21,758 nucleotides of DNA from an uncultured Eubacterium sp. (GCA_910586045.1 CAJUIH010000032.1:5677-27434), one strand, 5' to 3'. Positions 1 to 7,118 are shown, numbered from the stretch's first letter. Notes: a model not told the origin generated them from the sequence alone. Translations and numbers: made by a program.

Positions 1-29
1 TAGCCCTGTTTATCTGGTGAAAAAATAAT

Positions 30-60
30 TTCACACATCACACAATTTTTATGGTATACT
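30..60 (+). promoter_or_regulatory. candidate vegetative promoter
   Basis: TATACT at 55-60 is preceded by TGG, giving an extended -10 (TGN). A -35-like TTCACA lies at 30-35, with a 19-bp spacer that is longer than ideal. Transcription would begin near 67, inside the left arm of the inverted-repeat element at 62-217, and read on into the M50 protease gene. The call rests on motif match only. Confidence 0.4.
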
Positions 61-61
61 A

Positions 62-217
62 AGGAACGGTAAGCAAATAATCAATCAAACTTGTCTTTTT
101 CTCCGACAGCACCACGCAAAAACCAGCTACATAGCCCGCTGTGCGCCTGATTTTTGCATGTCGCTTCTCGAAGAAAAACCCCTCGCAGCTTTATCCTATT
201 ATTTCCTTACCGTTCCT
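62..217. repeat. 156-bp nested inverted-repeat element (MITE-like or structured leader)
   Basis: The outer arms 62-81 and 198-217 are inverted copies matching at 19 of 20 positions; the first 12 bases (AGGAACGGTAAG) are perfect. Three more complementary segments nest inside: 96-102 with 172-178 (TTTTTCT/AGAAAAA), 104-108 with 159-163 (CGACA/TGTCG), and 116-126 with 147-157 (GCAAAAACCAG/CTGATTTTTGC, 10 of 11 with the odd pair a possible G-U). The whole stretch can thus fold as one long imperfect hairpin on either strand. No clear target-site duplication flanks it, and no ORF is contained in it. It could be a miniature inverted-repeat element or a structured 5' leader, since it lies between a candidate promoter and the protease gene. 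The sequence cannot decide between these. Confidence 0.6.
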
Positions 218-267
218 AAAAACAGCGCCGCACGGTGCGCAAACGTATACAGAAAGGACTTGCCCAA

Positions 268-1482
268 TTGAACAAAAAAAAGAAAAAAATCGGAACCTAT
301 GTAATTAGCCTGCTGTTTTTACTAATCGGCGCAGGCTGCGGCGTTTTGATCGCACGTTTTTTGCTTTCCTTAAAAAACGGCGCCCTATCCATAGGAGAAT
401 ACATATTTTATTTTTGTTTCCTAATCGCGGCCATGTATGCGGCCATGTTCCTACAAATCATCCTGCATGAAGCCGGGCATCTGGTATGCGGCCTTATCAC
501 CGGTTACCGCTTCTGTTCTTTCCGCATCGGCAGCCTGATGTGGTTCAAAGAAAACGGAACATTAAAATTCAGCAGACTATCCATTGCCGGAACCGGCGGG
601 CAATGCCTGATGTGTCCCCCGGATTTGGACGACACCGAACATTTTCCCTATTTCCTTTACAATTTTGGCGGCGCACTGTCCAACCTAATTACCGTTCCTG
701 TTTGCTTGACCGCATGGAACCTGTGCGGGCGCGTTTCCTTTCCGGCGCTTTTCTTTGCAATGATGGGTATATACGGGCTTGGCTTCGCTCTGACAAACGG
801 CATCCCGCTGCACGTCGGTTCGGTTGATAACGACGGCTTCAACGCTATGTCCATCAGCCGAACCCCCGCCGCGCGCCGTTCTTTTGGGATCCAGCTTAAA
901 GTAAATGAACAAAACGCCAAAGGGATCCGCTTAAAAGATATGCCGGACGAATGGTTCCGCCTGCCCACAGAGGAAGAAATGCAAAACAGCATGTGCGCGG
1001 TCATCGCGGTTTTTTGCGTAAACCGCGAAATGGATGCCCATAATTTCGCAGGCGCAATCAAACAAATGGACTGGCTGTTTTCCATAAAGCAAGCAGCCGT
1101 TATGGAACTGCATAAAAAGATGCTTATCTGTGACCGGATTTTCTGCGAACTAATCAGCAGCACAAACCAGACCAAAGATCCCCTGATGGAAAAACCTGTG
1201 ACCGGAGAACCTTTGATCGCAGAACTTCTGACCAAAGAACAGAAAAAATTCATGAAACAGCTGAAAAAATTCCCGTCCATCCTGCGCACCCGCTACGCCC
1301 TTGCGCTGCTTTACGAACATGATATGGAAAAAGCCGCAAAAATCCAAAAACAGTTTACGGCATGCGCCGCATCCTATCCTTACCAGTCCGACTTGGAAAG
1401 CGAACGGGAACTGATGCAGATCGCAGAACACCATTTGCAAACATGCCATTCCAGTGAACACCCCTCTATCATGATCTCATGA
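268..1482 (+). CDS. M50-family (site-2-protease-like) membrane metallopeptidase
   Basis: This encodes a 404-residue integral membrane protein, probably an intramembrane zinc protease. The start is taken as TTG at 268 because AGAAAGGA at 251-258 precedes it by 9 nt. The in-frame GTG at 235 adds 11 residues but sits in GC-rich hairpin-prone sequence without a ribosome binding site. A basic, lysine-rich N-terminus precedes two hydrophobic segments. The zinc-binding HEAGH motif is at about residues 67-71, within a membrane segment. Further hydrophobic stretches follow, with GGALSNL and then VDNDGFNA supplying the downstream Asp expected of the family's third metal ligand. The last ~170 residues are soluble and rich in Glu, Lys and Met, probably helical. 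No partner, substrate or anti-sigma factor is encoded nearby, so the substrate is unknown. Confidence 0.75.
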   Translation: MNKKKKKIGTYVISLLFLLIGAGCGVLIARFLLSLKNGALSIGEYIFYFCFLIAAMYAAMFLQIILHEAGHLVCGLITGYRFCSFRIGSLMWFKENGTLKFSRLSIAGTGGQCLMCPPDLDDTEHFPYFLYNFGGALSNLITVPVCLTAWNLCGRVSFPALFFAMMGIYGLGFALTNGIPLHVGSVDNDGFNAMSISRTPAARRSFGIQLKVNEQNAKGIRLKDMPDEWFRLPTEEEMQNSMCAVIAVFCVNREMDAHNFAGAIKQMDWLFSIKQAAVMELHKKMLICDRIFCELISSTNQTKDPLMEKPVTGEPLIAELLTKEQKKFMKQLKKFPSILRTRYALALLYEHDMEKAAKIQKQFTACAASYPYQSDLESERELMQIAEHHLQTCHSSEHPSIMIS

Positions 1483-1522
1483 TTTCTTTAGCAGATATAT
1501 TTATGGCCTGTGATCATTAAAA

Positions 1523-1551
1523 GATACCCGGTGTTACCGGCACCGGGTATC
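1523..1551 (-). terminator. hairpin terminator downstream of spoIVA
   Basis: A perfect 11-bp stem (GATACCCGGTG at 1523-1533 with CACCGGGTATC at 1541-1551) encloses a 7-nt loop. On the minus strand it is followed by TTTTAATGA, a short U tract. It lies about 40 nt past the spoIVA stop and also between convergent genes. It may help stop transcription from the protease gene too, although the plus strand has no T run. Confidence 0.7.
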
Positions 1552-1592
1552 CAATTATACTGCCGCAAATGGCTTTTTCAGTACCCCCCGAA

Positions 1593-3065
1593 TCAAATAA
1601 TAATGCACACCATCCCCCCGTTGGAATCATTCACAATCTTCTGCATCGTATCCTGCAGCTTCATCTGGCTTTCATCATCCATCATAGAAATTTTATGGCT
1701 GATCCCGTCCTCCATCAGTTCGCCGATCGTCTTGCCGAAAATATTTGTGCTCCAAACGCCCTCGGAAGAATTTTGCCCTTCCTTTATGTAATCTTTCAAT
1801 CCCTGTGCCTGCTCCTCGCTCCCGACAATCGGCGCAACCTCCGTCTCGATATTGGCGCGGATCATATGGATCGACGGCGAGGAAGCCCGGATTTTTACCC
1901 CGTATTGGCTGCCGTGTTTAATCACTTCCGGTTCGTCCAGCGCAATATCCGACAACTGCGGCAGGACTACCCCGTATCCTTTCATACGTACGGACTGCAT
2001 CGCGTCCGCTACCTTGTCATATTCTTTTTTCTTATCCGCCATTTCCCGAATCAGGCGGATCATTTCATATTCCCCGCTTACTTTCACGCCCGTCAGCTCT
2101 GAAATATTCTCATAATAATATTTCTGCGCCACTTCCATACGGATTTCCGCCGTGCCGTCGGAAAGGTCGAGCTGTTCCAGTTTTATTTTTTCCAGATACT
2201 CCCCTTCTGGATGAAATTCATAATTTCTGGCGTCTTTCACATACGTAATATCCTGCAGAATTTTTTTTGCGTTTTCAATCACATTCTTTTTCACCGGACG
2301 GTCCCCCGCCAGCAAATCCACCCACTTGGGCAGATAAAAATTCATGCGCACAACCGGAAATTCATATAAAATACGCTCCAAAATATGATTGACATCTTCC
2401 CTGCGTAACTGCTCGCAATTCACAGGCATCACACCGACCCCATACTGCGCTTCCATTTGCTGCGCCGTCTGGCGTGCTTCCTCCCCATATGGTTTTGCCG
2501 AATTTAAGAGCATTAAAAACGGCTTCCCGCTTTTTTTCAGCTCATTCACCGTCTCCTGCGTCGGCTTTTGATAATTCGCCGCCGGGATTTCCGTAACCGA
2601 ACCGTCCGTTGTAATTACGATGCCAATCGTGGCATGATCTTTAATCACCTTGCGTGTCCCCGTTTCCGCAGCCTGTGAAAACGGGATTTCCTGTTCCGAC
2701 CACGGCGTTTTGACCATACGCTCGACGCCGTTTTCCAGATGCCCGCTGGCCCCCTCCACCATATAGCCTACGCAGTCTATCAGACGCATCTTTACCTGGA
2801 TATCATCCGACAGACGGATTTGCGCCGCATCCTTTGGGATAAATTTCGGCTCTGTCGTCATAATCGTCTTTCCCTGCGCCGACTGCGGCAGCTCATCCCG
2901 TGTCCTTGCCCGGACATTTTCATCTTCTATATTAGGAATTACCATCTGCTCCATAAAGCGTTTGATAAAGGTTGATTTTCCGGTACGCACAGCGCCCACT
3001 ACCCCGAGATAGATTTCTCCGTTTGTCCTTGCCTGTATATCCCTGTATAAATTGTACTGCTCCAT
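1593..3065 (-). CDS. spoIVA: stage IV sporulation protein A, spore-coat morphogenetic ATPase
   Basis: SpoIVA is the ATPase that polymerises on the outer forespore membrane to form the coat basement layer in endospore formers. The 490 residues agree with the usual length (about 492 in Bacillus subtilis). The P-loop GAVRTGKST is at residues 24-32. It is followed by the characteristic DELPQSAQGKTIMTTEPKF block and the Walker B-like segment LIDCVGY. Other recalled family blocks are present: ATIGIVITTDG, SPSIHMIRANIETEVAPI, and the extreme C-terminus GGMVCIII, which in B. subtilis is needed for membrane anchoring. The ATG at 3065 is chosen because AGGAAGGA lies 8 nt upstream and the N-terminus MEQYNLYRDI matches the family. 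A TTG at 3086 would add seven residues. A SigE-like promoter lies just upstream. The gene shows that the host is a spore former. Confidence 0.97.
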   Translation of the reverse strand: MEQYNLYRDIQARTNGEIYLGVVGAVRTGKSTFIKRFMEQMVIPNIEDENVRARTRDELPQSAQGKTIMTTEPKFIPKDAAQIRLSDDIQVKMRLIDCVGYMVEGASGHLENGVERMVKTPWSEQEIPFSQAAETGTRKVIKDHATIGIVITTDGSVTEIPAANYQKPTQETVNELKKSGKPFLMLLNSAKPYGEEARQTAQQMEAQYGVGVMPVNCEQLRREDVNHILERILYEFPVVRMNFYLPKWVDLLAGDRPVKKNVIENAKKILQDITYVKDARNYEFHPEGEYLEKIKLEQLDLSDGTAEIRMEVAQKYYYENISELTGVKVSGEYEMIRLIREMADKKKEYDKVADAMQSVRMKGYGVVLPQLSDIALDEPEVIKHGSQYGVKIRASSPSIHMIRANIETEVAPIVGSEEQAQGLKDYIKEGQNSSEGVWSTNIFGKTIGELMEDGISHKISMMDDESQMKLQDTMQKIVNDSNGGMVCIII

Positions 3066-3101
3066 CCTCCCTGTCCTTCCTGGCAAACATATACTTTCTA
3101 T

Positions 3102-3129
3102 ACTTTATGTGACGGGACGGGAAGTATGC
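3102..3129 (-). promoter_or_regulatory. SigE-type promoter of spoIVA
   Basis: Read on the minus strand, GCATACT (3123-3129) and CATAAAGT (3102-3109) are separated by 13 bp. They resemble the mother-cell SigE -35 (GNATATT-like) and -10 (CATACAAT-like) elements. Transcription would start near 3095, about 30 nt before the spoIVA ATG. Known spoIVA genes are transcribed by SigE, which supports the call. Confidence 0.65.
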
Positions 3130-3223
3130 GTGCTTTTTGAAACTTTTTGACTGCCATAACTTTTGCGGAATCACTCGAAACGGTAAAAAACGCAGCCGTT
3201 TATTATTTGTTAACCAGTGTATG

Positions 3224-3775
3224 TTATTGAAAGCGGCTAAATAATGCAAGAGCGTCTGATATGAGTTTTGACATTTCTTCTGGCGTTTTTTTATCGTAAA
3301 GTGCAAGCCACAGGCGGATAATATTATAGTGTTCAATGCTTATTGTCATTAGAAAAACCTGTTCTACTTCGTCATTTTCAGAAAATGGATGTTCCCATAT
3401 ACAGTCGCGCCCATTTGCCAGATGGCTGTCAAAGAAATCAATCATTAAATAGTCTAAATGATTTCTTTTCAAGCAGCGAAAGAACTCCAGATGTTTGTTC
3501 ACAAACTCGACGACAGCGATTGCTAAATACTCTCTTTTTTTAGCAGGCAGTTCCTTTACAGCACAAATATAGTCGGGGAATATTTCCTCAAACATATATT
3601 CGATGATATCCTGCTTGCAATCAAACAGCCTATAAAAAGTTCGTCTGGAGAGGTCCGCTTTTTTAGCGATTTCTGATACAGTTACGGCAGTATAGTCTTT
3701 GTTTTTGAGAAGTGTGAAAAAGGCACTGGCAATCCACTCCTTGCTTTGTTTTTTTTGCTTTTCTTGATGTGTCAT
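3224..3775 (-). CDS. TetR/AcrR-family transcriptional regulator, divergent from thrS
   Basis: This encodes a 183-residue one-component repressor-type protein. The N-terminal helix-turn-helix covers about residues 10-58, with the typical TetR pattern TVSEIAKKADLSRRTFYRLFDCKQDII. The C-terminal ligand-binding half is helical and resembles the short TetR_C_8/DhaS-like type. The ATG at 3775 is chosen because AGGAG lies 8 nt upstream; upstream in-frame codons would run through the promoter region. The gene is divergent from thrS, with a 184-bp intergenic region holding overlapping promoters and repeated half-sites. It most likely controls thrS and itself, probably in response to a small molecule. 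The ligand cannot be read from the sequence. Base composition is more AT-rich than the glycan genes at 5.8-8.2 kb. Confidence 0.88.
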   Translation of the reverse strand: MTHQEKQKKQSKEWIASAFFTLLKNKDYTAVTVSEIAKKADLSRRTFYRLFDCKQDIIEYMFEEIFPDYICAVKELPAKKREYLAIAVVEFVNKHLEFFRCLKRNHLDYLMIDFFDSHLANGRDCIWEHPFSENDEVEQVFLMTISIEHYNIIRLWLALYDKKTPEEMSKLISDALALFSRFQ

Positions 3776-3777
3776 AG

Positions 3778-3794
3778 TGTGATCTCCTGTCACA
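3778..3794 (-). promoter_or_regulatory. inverted repeat presenting the tetR ribosome binding site
   Basis: TGTGA (3778-3782) and TCACA (3790-3794) form an inverted repeat with a 7-nt centre. In the tetR transcript the centre reads CAGGAGA, so the Shine-Dalgarno sequence would sit in the loop of a 5-bp hairpin immediately before the ATG. It may be a protein-binding site, an RNA fold that tunes translation, or chance. Confidence 0.3.
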
Positions 3795-3828
3795 AAATAC
3801 GATTGTTGTAGCACTTGTCGCAGACGTA

Positions 3829-3857
3829 TTGAGAAAACGACTCTTTTATCATATAAT
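3829..3857 (+). promoter_or_regulatory. vegetative promoter for thrS
   Basis: TTGAGA at 3829-3834 and TATAAT at 3852-3857 are separated by 17 bp, a near-consensus housekeeping promoter. The predicted start near 3864 leaves a leader of about 95 nt before the thrS ATG. That leader shows no T-box specifier or GGTGG-type antiterminator block. The -10 overlaps the -10 of the opposite tetR promoter. Confidence 0.75.
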
Positions 3858-3876
3858 AAAAAACAAGATGGCACAA
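3848..3876 (-). promoter_or_regulatory. vegetative promoter for the tetR gene
   Basis: On the minus strand, TTGTGC (3871-3876) and TATGAT (3848-3853) are separated by 17 bp. The -10 overlaps the thrS TATAAT by two bases, so the two polymerases should compete. The -35 overlaps the half-site at 3875-3883, a sensible place for autorepression. Confidence 0.6.
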
Positions 3877-3959
3877 GTGTAGCACCTTGGTTTTTATCAA
3901 CAGGAATGTTTTCTGGTAACAGTTCAGATAAGTGTTACGTTTTATGAAAGGAACGCAAA

Positions 3960-5723
3960 ATGAAAGTAATTTACAACAACGGTTCGGTAAACGAATGCCC
4001 CAAAGAAGAAGAACGCCATATTTTACGCCATACAGCGGCTCATATTATGGCACAGGCAGTGAAACGGCTATTTCCACACGCTATTTTTGCTTATGGACCT
4101 GCCACAGATCAAGGTTTTTATTACGATGTTGATTTAGGAGAAACCAAATTATCTGACAGTGATTTGCAGGCTATAGAAGCTGAGATGCAGAAAATAGTCA
4201 AAGAAAATATTGCGGTGAAACCCTTTGCTCTTTCCCGTGAAGAAGCGATTGCCGTGATGGAAAGCCGGGGCGAAAAATATAAAGTGGAACATATTGGTGA
4301 TCTACCCGAAAATGCGGTAATCAGCTTTTACAGACAGGGCGAGTATATTGACCTGTGTGTCGGTCCACATCTCTGTTATACAAAATCATTAAAAGCCTTT
4401 ATGATCACAGGGCAATCGGGTGCGTATTGGAAAAACGACAAGAACAATAAAATGCTTACACGCATTAAGGGTATCGCCTGCTTTTCGCAACAGGAACTTG
4501 AAGAATACCGAAAACTTTTTGAGGAAGCTAAGAAGCGTGACCACAGAAAAATAGGAAAGGAAATGGGTTTGTTTATGTTCAGCGATGAAGCAGCCGGCTT
4601 CCCATTTTTCCTGCCAAAAGGCACGGCCTTAAAAAACGCCTTGATTGATTATTGGCGGGATATTCATACCCGTGAAAATTATGTCGAAGTATCTACGCCT
4701 ATCATTATGAATAGGAAGCTTTGGGAAACAAGCGGGCATTGGGAGCATTACAAGAACCATATGTATTCCACAGTTATTGATGAAGATACCTGCTGCGTCA
4801 AGCCAATGAACTGCCCCGGTGGTGCATTGGTATATCGCAGTCAGCCGCATAGTTACCGTGATTTGCCGCTGCGGATCGGAGAACTTGGACTTGTCCATCG
4901 CCACGAATTAAAAGGAACTTTACATGGCTTATTCCGTGTTCGTTGTTTTACACAAGATGATGCCCACATCTTTATGCGCAGAGAGCAAATTACAACCGAA
5001 GTAGAGAATGTAGTTCATCTTATAAACGAGGTTTACAGTAAATTCGGTTTCAAATATTTTATAGAACTTTCTACTCGTCCAGATGACAGTATGGGAAGCG
5101 ATGAAGATTGGGAAGCTGCTACAAATGGTTTGAAGCAGGCTCTTGAAATACTTGATCTTCCATATATGATAAACAAAGGCGACGGCGCATTTTACGGTCC
5201 CAAAATAGATTTTCATTTGGAGGATTCGCTCGGACGCACTTGGCAATGCGGAACGATACAGCTTGATTTCCAAATGCCCCTAAACTTTTGCCTGGAATAT
5301 ATTGATGAAAACGGCAAAAAACAGCGTCCGATCATGATACACCGTGTTTGTTTTGGGTCAATCGAACGCTTTATTGGAATTATTACCGAACATTTTGCAG
5401 GAAAATTCCCTGTATGGTTAGCTCCAATACAGGTTAAGGTATTACTTGTGTCACAAAAGAGTGCTGATTATGGAAATGAGGTATATACTGCACTGCAAAA
5501 AGCTAAAATCCGTTGTGAAATGGACAGCCGTAACGAGAAAATCGGCTATATGATCCGAGAAGCGCAGTTCGTTGACCGTGTACCATATATGGTGATTCTC
5601 GGTCAAAAGGAAGCCGGGAACGGTACGGTTTCGATCCGCAGCAGAGATACCTCAAAAACCGTAACAATGACATTAAATGATTTTATCAGTACCATCACGA
5701 ATGAAATCGAAAACCGTATATAA
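3960..5723 (+). CDS. thrS: threonyl-tRNA synthetase lacking the TGS domain
   Basis: This cytoplasmic class II synthetase charges tRNA-Thr with threonine. Its 587 residues are shorter than the usual ~640 because the N-terminal TGS domain is missing: only 23 residues precede the editing-domain motif HTAAH (H24, H28). The editing site also has C133 and H137 (CVGPH), so proofreading of Ser-tRNA-Thr should be intact. The zinc ligands C285 (MNCPGG), H336 (TQDDAHIF) and H461 (IMIHR) are present, as is motif 2 (RHE at 314-316). The anticodon-binding domain runs from about 485 to the end. MNCPGG replaces the common MNCPGH, and motif 3 reads HRVCFGSIERF rather than the usual HRAILGSMERF type. AAAGGA lies 7 nt upstream of the ATG. 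It is divergent from a TetR gene and lacks a T-box, so it is probably a second, inducible ThrRS. Confidence 0.93.
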   Translation: MKVIYNNGSVNECPKEEERHILRHTAAHIMAQAVKRLFPHAIFAYGPATDQGFYYDVDLGETKLSDSDLQAIEAEMQKIVKENIAVKPFALSREEAIAVMESRGEKYKVEHIGDLPENAVISFYRQGEYIDLCVGPHLCYTKSLKAFMITGQSGAYWKNDKNNKMLTRIKGIACFSQQELEEYRKLFEEAKKRDHRKIGKEMGLFMFSDEAAGFPFFLPKGTALKNALIDYWRDIHTRENYVEVSTPIIMNRKLWETSGHWEHYKNHMYSTVIDEDTCCVKPMNCPGGALVYRSQPHSYRDLPLRIGELGLVHRHELKGTLHGLFRVRCFTQDDAHIFMRREQITTEVENVVHLINEVYSKFGFKYFIELSTRPDDSMGSDEDWEAATNGLKQALEILDLPYMINKGDGAFYGPKIDFHLEDSLGRTWQCGTIQLDFQMPLNFCLEYIDENGKKQRPIMIHRVCFGSIERFIGIITEHFAGKFPVWLAPIQVKVLLVSQKSADYGNEVYTALQKAKIRCEMDSRNEKIGYMIREAQFVDRVPYMVILGQKEAGNGTVSIRSRDTSKTVTMTLNDFISTITNEIENRI

Positions 5724-5748
5724 AAGATAGTGCCGGACGCATAAACGC

Positions 5749-5779
5749 AGGGCCGATGGACCAGTGAGCCATCGGCCCT
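5749..5779. terminator. perfect 11-bp hairpin between convergent transcription units
   Basis: AGGGCCGATGG (5749-5759) pairs perfectly with CCATCGGCCCT (5769-5779) across a 9-nt loop. It sits 25 nt after the thrS stop and 11 nt past the end of the last minus-strand gene. The stem is GC-rich, but neither strand has a proper U tract after it. It may act as a weak or factor-aided bidirectional terminator or as a 3'-end stabiliser. Confidence 0.5.
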
Positions 5780-5790
5780 AATCGCTTGGT

Positions 5791-6390
5791 TTACAAATAA
5801 CGCTCCCATTTCGCTATTTGATACGCCTTACAGCACACGGCATCCGGCAAAATCCCCTCCCTGCGAAGCTGCTGCGCATACGGCGCAAGCTTTTCGGGCT
5901 GTCCCTGCAGCTCCGGTGAAACAAGGCAGACCTTGTAACCTAATTCCCGCATCCTGCCAAACACCCCGGCATGCAGCGGCAGCTTCTGAAACGTATCCAC
6001 CCATACCCATTCCGCTCTTCCCGCCATGGCTTCCAGGGTATCCATGCCCTCATATTCCGAAAACCGGACTGCCAGGCTGTGTTCTCCCAGATCGGATAAC
6101 AACTTTATCATGGGAAACGAAGAATCCAGAAAAAAATACCGTTGTACAGGATAGGCAGCAAGCAGCTTTAAAACTTTGTGTTCAATCCGTTCGCTCTTGA
6201 CATTTATAATCATCGTCCCATGATGAAACGCTTTTAAATAATCTTCAAAATCCTCACCGTCTGTAAAAGGGTCATGCTGCATATAAATCCTGCCTGTCAG
6301 ATCATCCCTTACATCCAGCTCCACCCCATATCCCGTAGGCACCTCTTTTAATTCCGCGATCGTATTCACCCTGTGAACAATATACTCCAT
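5791..6390 (-). CDS. small glycerophosphodiester-phosphodiesterase-like protein
   Basis: This encodes 199 residues without a signal peptide or membrane segment. The pattern HR (residues 6-7, IVHRVNT), ELD (near 24-26, GVELDVR) and HDP (near 39-41, MQHDPF) matches the GDPD/PI-PLC-like TIM-barrel active site. The protein is shorter than typical GDPD enzymes (about 240-250 residues). The rest is compatible with a barrel: hydrophobic strands such as TMIINVK, RYFFLDS and KVCLVSP. The ATG at 6390 is chosen because it overlaps the stop of the upstream glycosyltransferase (TAATG) and follows AGAGAGGGGG by 9 nt. The longer open frame to 6600 lies inside that gene. It is the last gene of the operon. 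Cleavage of a phosphodiester-linked glycan or lipid product is plausible, but the substrate is unknown. Confidence 0.6.
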   Translation of the reverse strand: MEYIVHRVNTIAELKEVPTGYGVELDVRDDLTGRIYMQHDPFTDGEDFEDYLKAFHHGTMIINVKSERIEHKVLKLLAAYPVQRYFFLDSSFPMIKLLSDLGEHSLAVRFSEYEGMDTLEAMAGRAEWVWVDTFQKLPLHAGVFGRMRELGYKVCLVSPELQGQPEKLAPYAQQLRREGILPDAVCCKAYQIAKWERYL

Positions 6391-7118
6391 TACCGGATTC
6401 CCCCTCTCTTTAATTTCCGGCTGAAAGAAACCGTACGTCTGATAAATTTCCATCGCGACCGCAGGCCGCTGTTCCAATGCGACGTACCATGCTGGCGCTT
6501 TGCAAAAACAACCGGAAACCGCTTTACCTGCAAACCCTGTCTGCGCGCCATATAAAACGCATATAAGTCCAGCGCAAAATCTTTCGGCGGCTGTTCCCAT
6601 GTCTCAAAAAATGTCCGGGCAAACACATTTGGCTGGGCATTGACATCCCACAGCCTGGACCCAAGGTAAATGGTCTCAAATACGCCCATCCCGCCAGTAA
6701 AAAAACGATCGCCAATCGGCCTGCCTCTCCGCCGGCCCTTAATAAACAAACGCGCATTCCCCTGATATTTCTCAATGATCCGCAGCGCCCGTATTACATC
6801 CGCCGGATCAGTCTGCAAATCCGCATGCGTCCAACCGATAAACACACCCCGACAGACGCCAAGCCCCTGTACGATCCCATATCCATAGCCCTGGTTTTTC
6901 GGGACACGGATACTTCTTGCAAACGGATACCGCGGCAGCAGTTCTTCCAGCACCTGGGGCGTTTGATCTGTGGATCCGTTATCTACCAGCAGCACTTCCA
7001 CATTCCCGCGCCGCACCGTCTGTCCAAACCGTTTTAACAGCAGCGGTATATTTTCCGCTTCGTTAAAGCATGGTACGACAATCGACAGCAAAATACCAGA
7101 TTTCGTTTTTTCTTTCAT
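6390..7118 (-). CDS. GT2 family glycosyltransferase without C-terminal membrane segments
   Basis: A 242-residue GT-A fold enzyme. SIVVPCFNEAENI at 12-24 opens the fold. LLVDNGSTD at 43-51 carries the nucleotide-binding Asp, and GWTHADLQTDP near 95-105 supplies the metal-binding DxD-equivalent (HAD). The pattern resembles polyprenyl-phosphate glycosyltransferases (DPM1/GtrB-like). Unlike GtrB, it ends in a basic tail rather than two transmembrane helices. The ATG overlaps the end of the upstream GtrA gene (ATGA), indicating translational coupling. A GtrA partner encoded immediately upstream suggests that this enzyme makes an undecaprenyl-phosphate sugar that GtrA translocates. The sugar is unknown. 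Confidence 0.85.
   Translation of the reverse strand: MKEKTKSGILLSIVVPCFNEAENIPLLLKRFGQTVRRGNVEVLLVDNGSTDQTPQVLEELLPRYPFARSIRVPKNQGYGYGIVQGLGVCRGVFIGWTHADLQTDPADVIRALRIIEKYQGNARLFIKGRRRGRPIGDRFFTGGMGVFETIYLGSRLWDVNAQPNVFARTFFETWEQPPKDFALDLYAFYMARRQGLQVKRFPVVFAKRQHGTSHWNSGLRSRWKFIRRTVSFSRKLKRGGIR

Larger units (their letters stand above)
3808..3938. promoter_or_regulatory. four related half-sites, candidate TetR operators
   Basis: Four 9-bp sequences share the pattern AAGTGTTAC: minus-strand AAGTGCTAC (3808-3816), plus-strand AAGTGTAGC (3875-3883), minus-strand AACTGTTAC (3916-3924) and plus-strand AAGTGTTAC (3930-3938). The last two form a 23-bp palindrome with a 5-bp centre. It lies in the thrS leader, about 20 bp before the thrS start, where bound protein would block elongation. 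The first two face each other across the overlapping promoters. The repetition supports a specific operator for the divergent TetR protein; binding itself is inferred. Confidence 0.5.

Noticed and set aside
235..267. GTG start at 235 for the M50 protease
   Set aside because: No ribosome binding site precedes it and it sits in a GC-rich hairpin-like stretch; TTG at 268 has AGAAAGGA 9 nt upstream.
657..1289. Long minus-strand open frame opposite the M50 gene
   Set aside because: Antisense shadow of a clear coding gene with no family pattern and no ribosome binding site.
1468..1483. ATCATGA-TC-TCATGAT palindrome at the end of the M50 gene
   Set aside because: A 2-nt centre cannot form a usual terminator hairpin and no T tract of note follows; likely chance.
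2261..2268. T8 run within spoIVA, and similar A or T runs of 8 in tetR and the acyltransferase gene
   Set aside because: A/T runs of this length are common in AT-rich clostridial DNA, encode Lys-rich or similar segments, and lie in conserved housekeeping genes; only the G9 runs stand out.
3178..3201. AAACGG/CCGTTT hairpin as a tetR terminator
   Set aside because: Only a 6-bp stem with a 12-nt loop and no clean U tract; too weak to call.
3864..3959. T-box riboswitch in the thrS leader
   Set aside because: The leader is under 100 nt and lacks the conserved antiterminator block; inverted repeats there fit protein operators better.
6391..6600. N-terminal extension of the GDPD-like gene to 6600
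   Set aside because: It lies wholly within the GT2 gene and encodes no recognisable sequence; the ATG at 6390 has a proper ribosome binding site and TAATG coupling.
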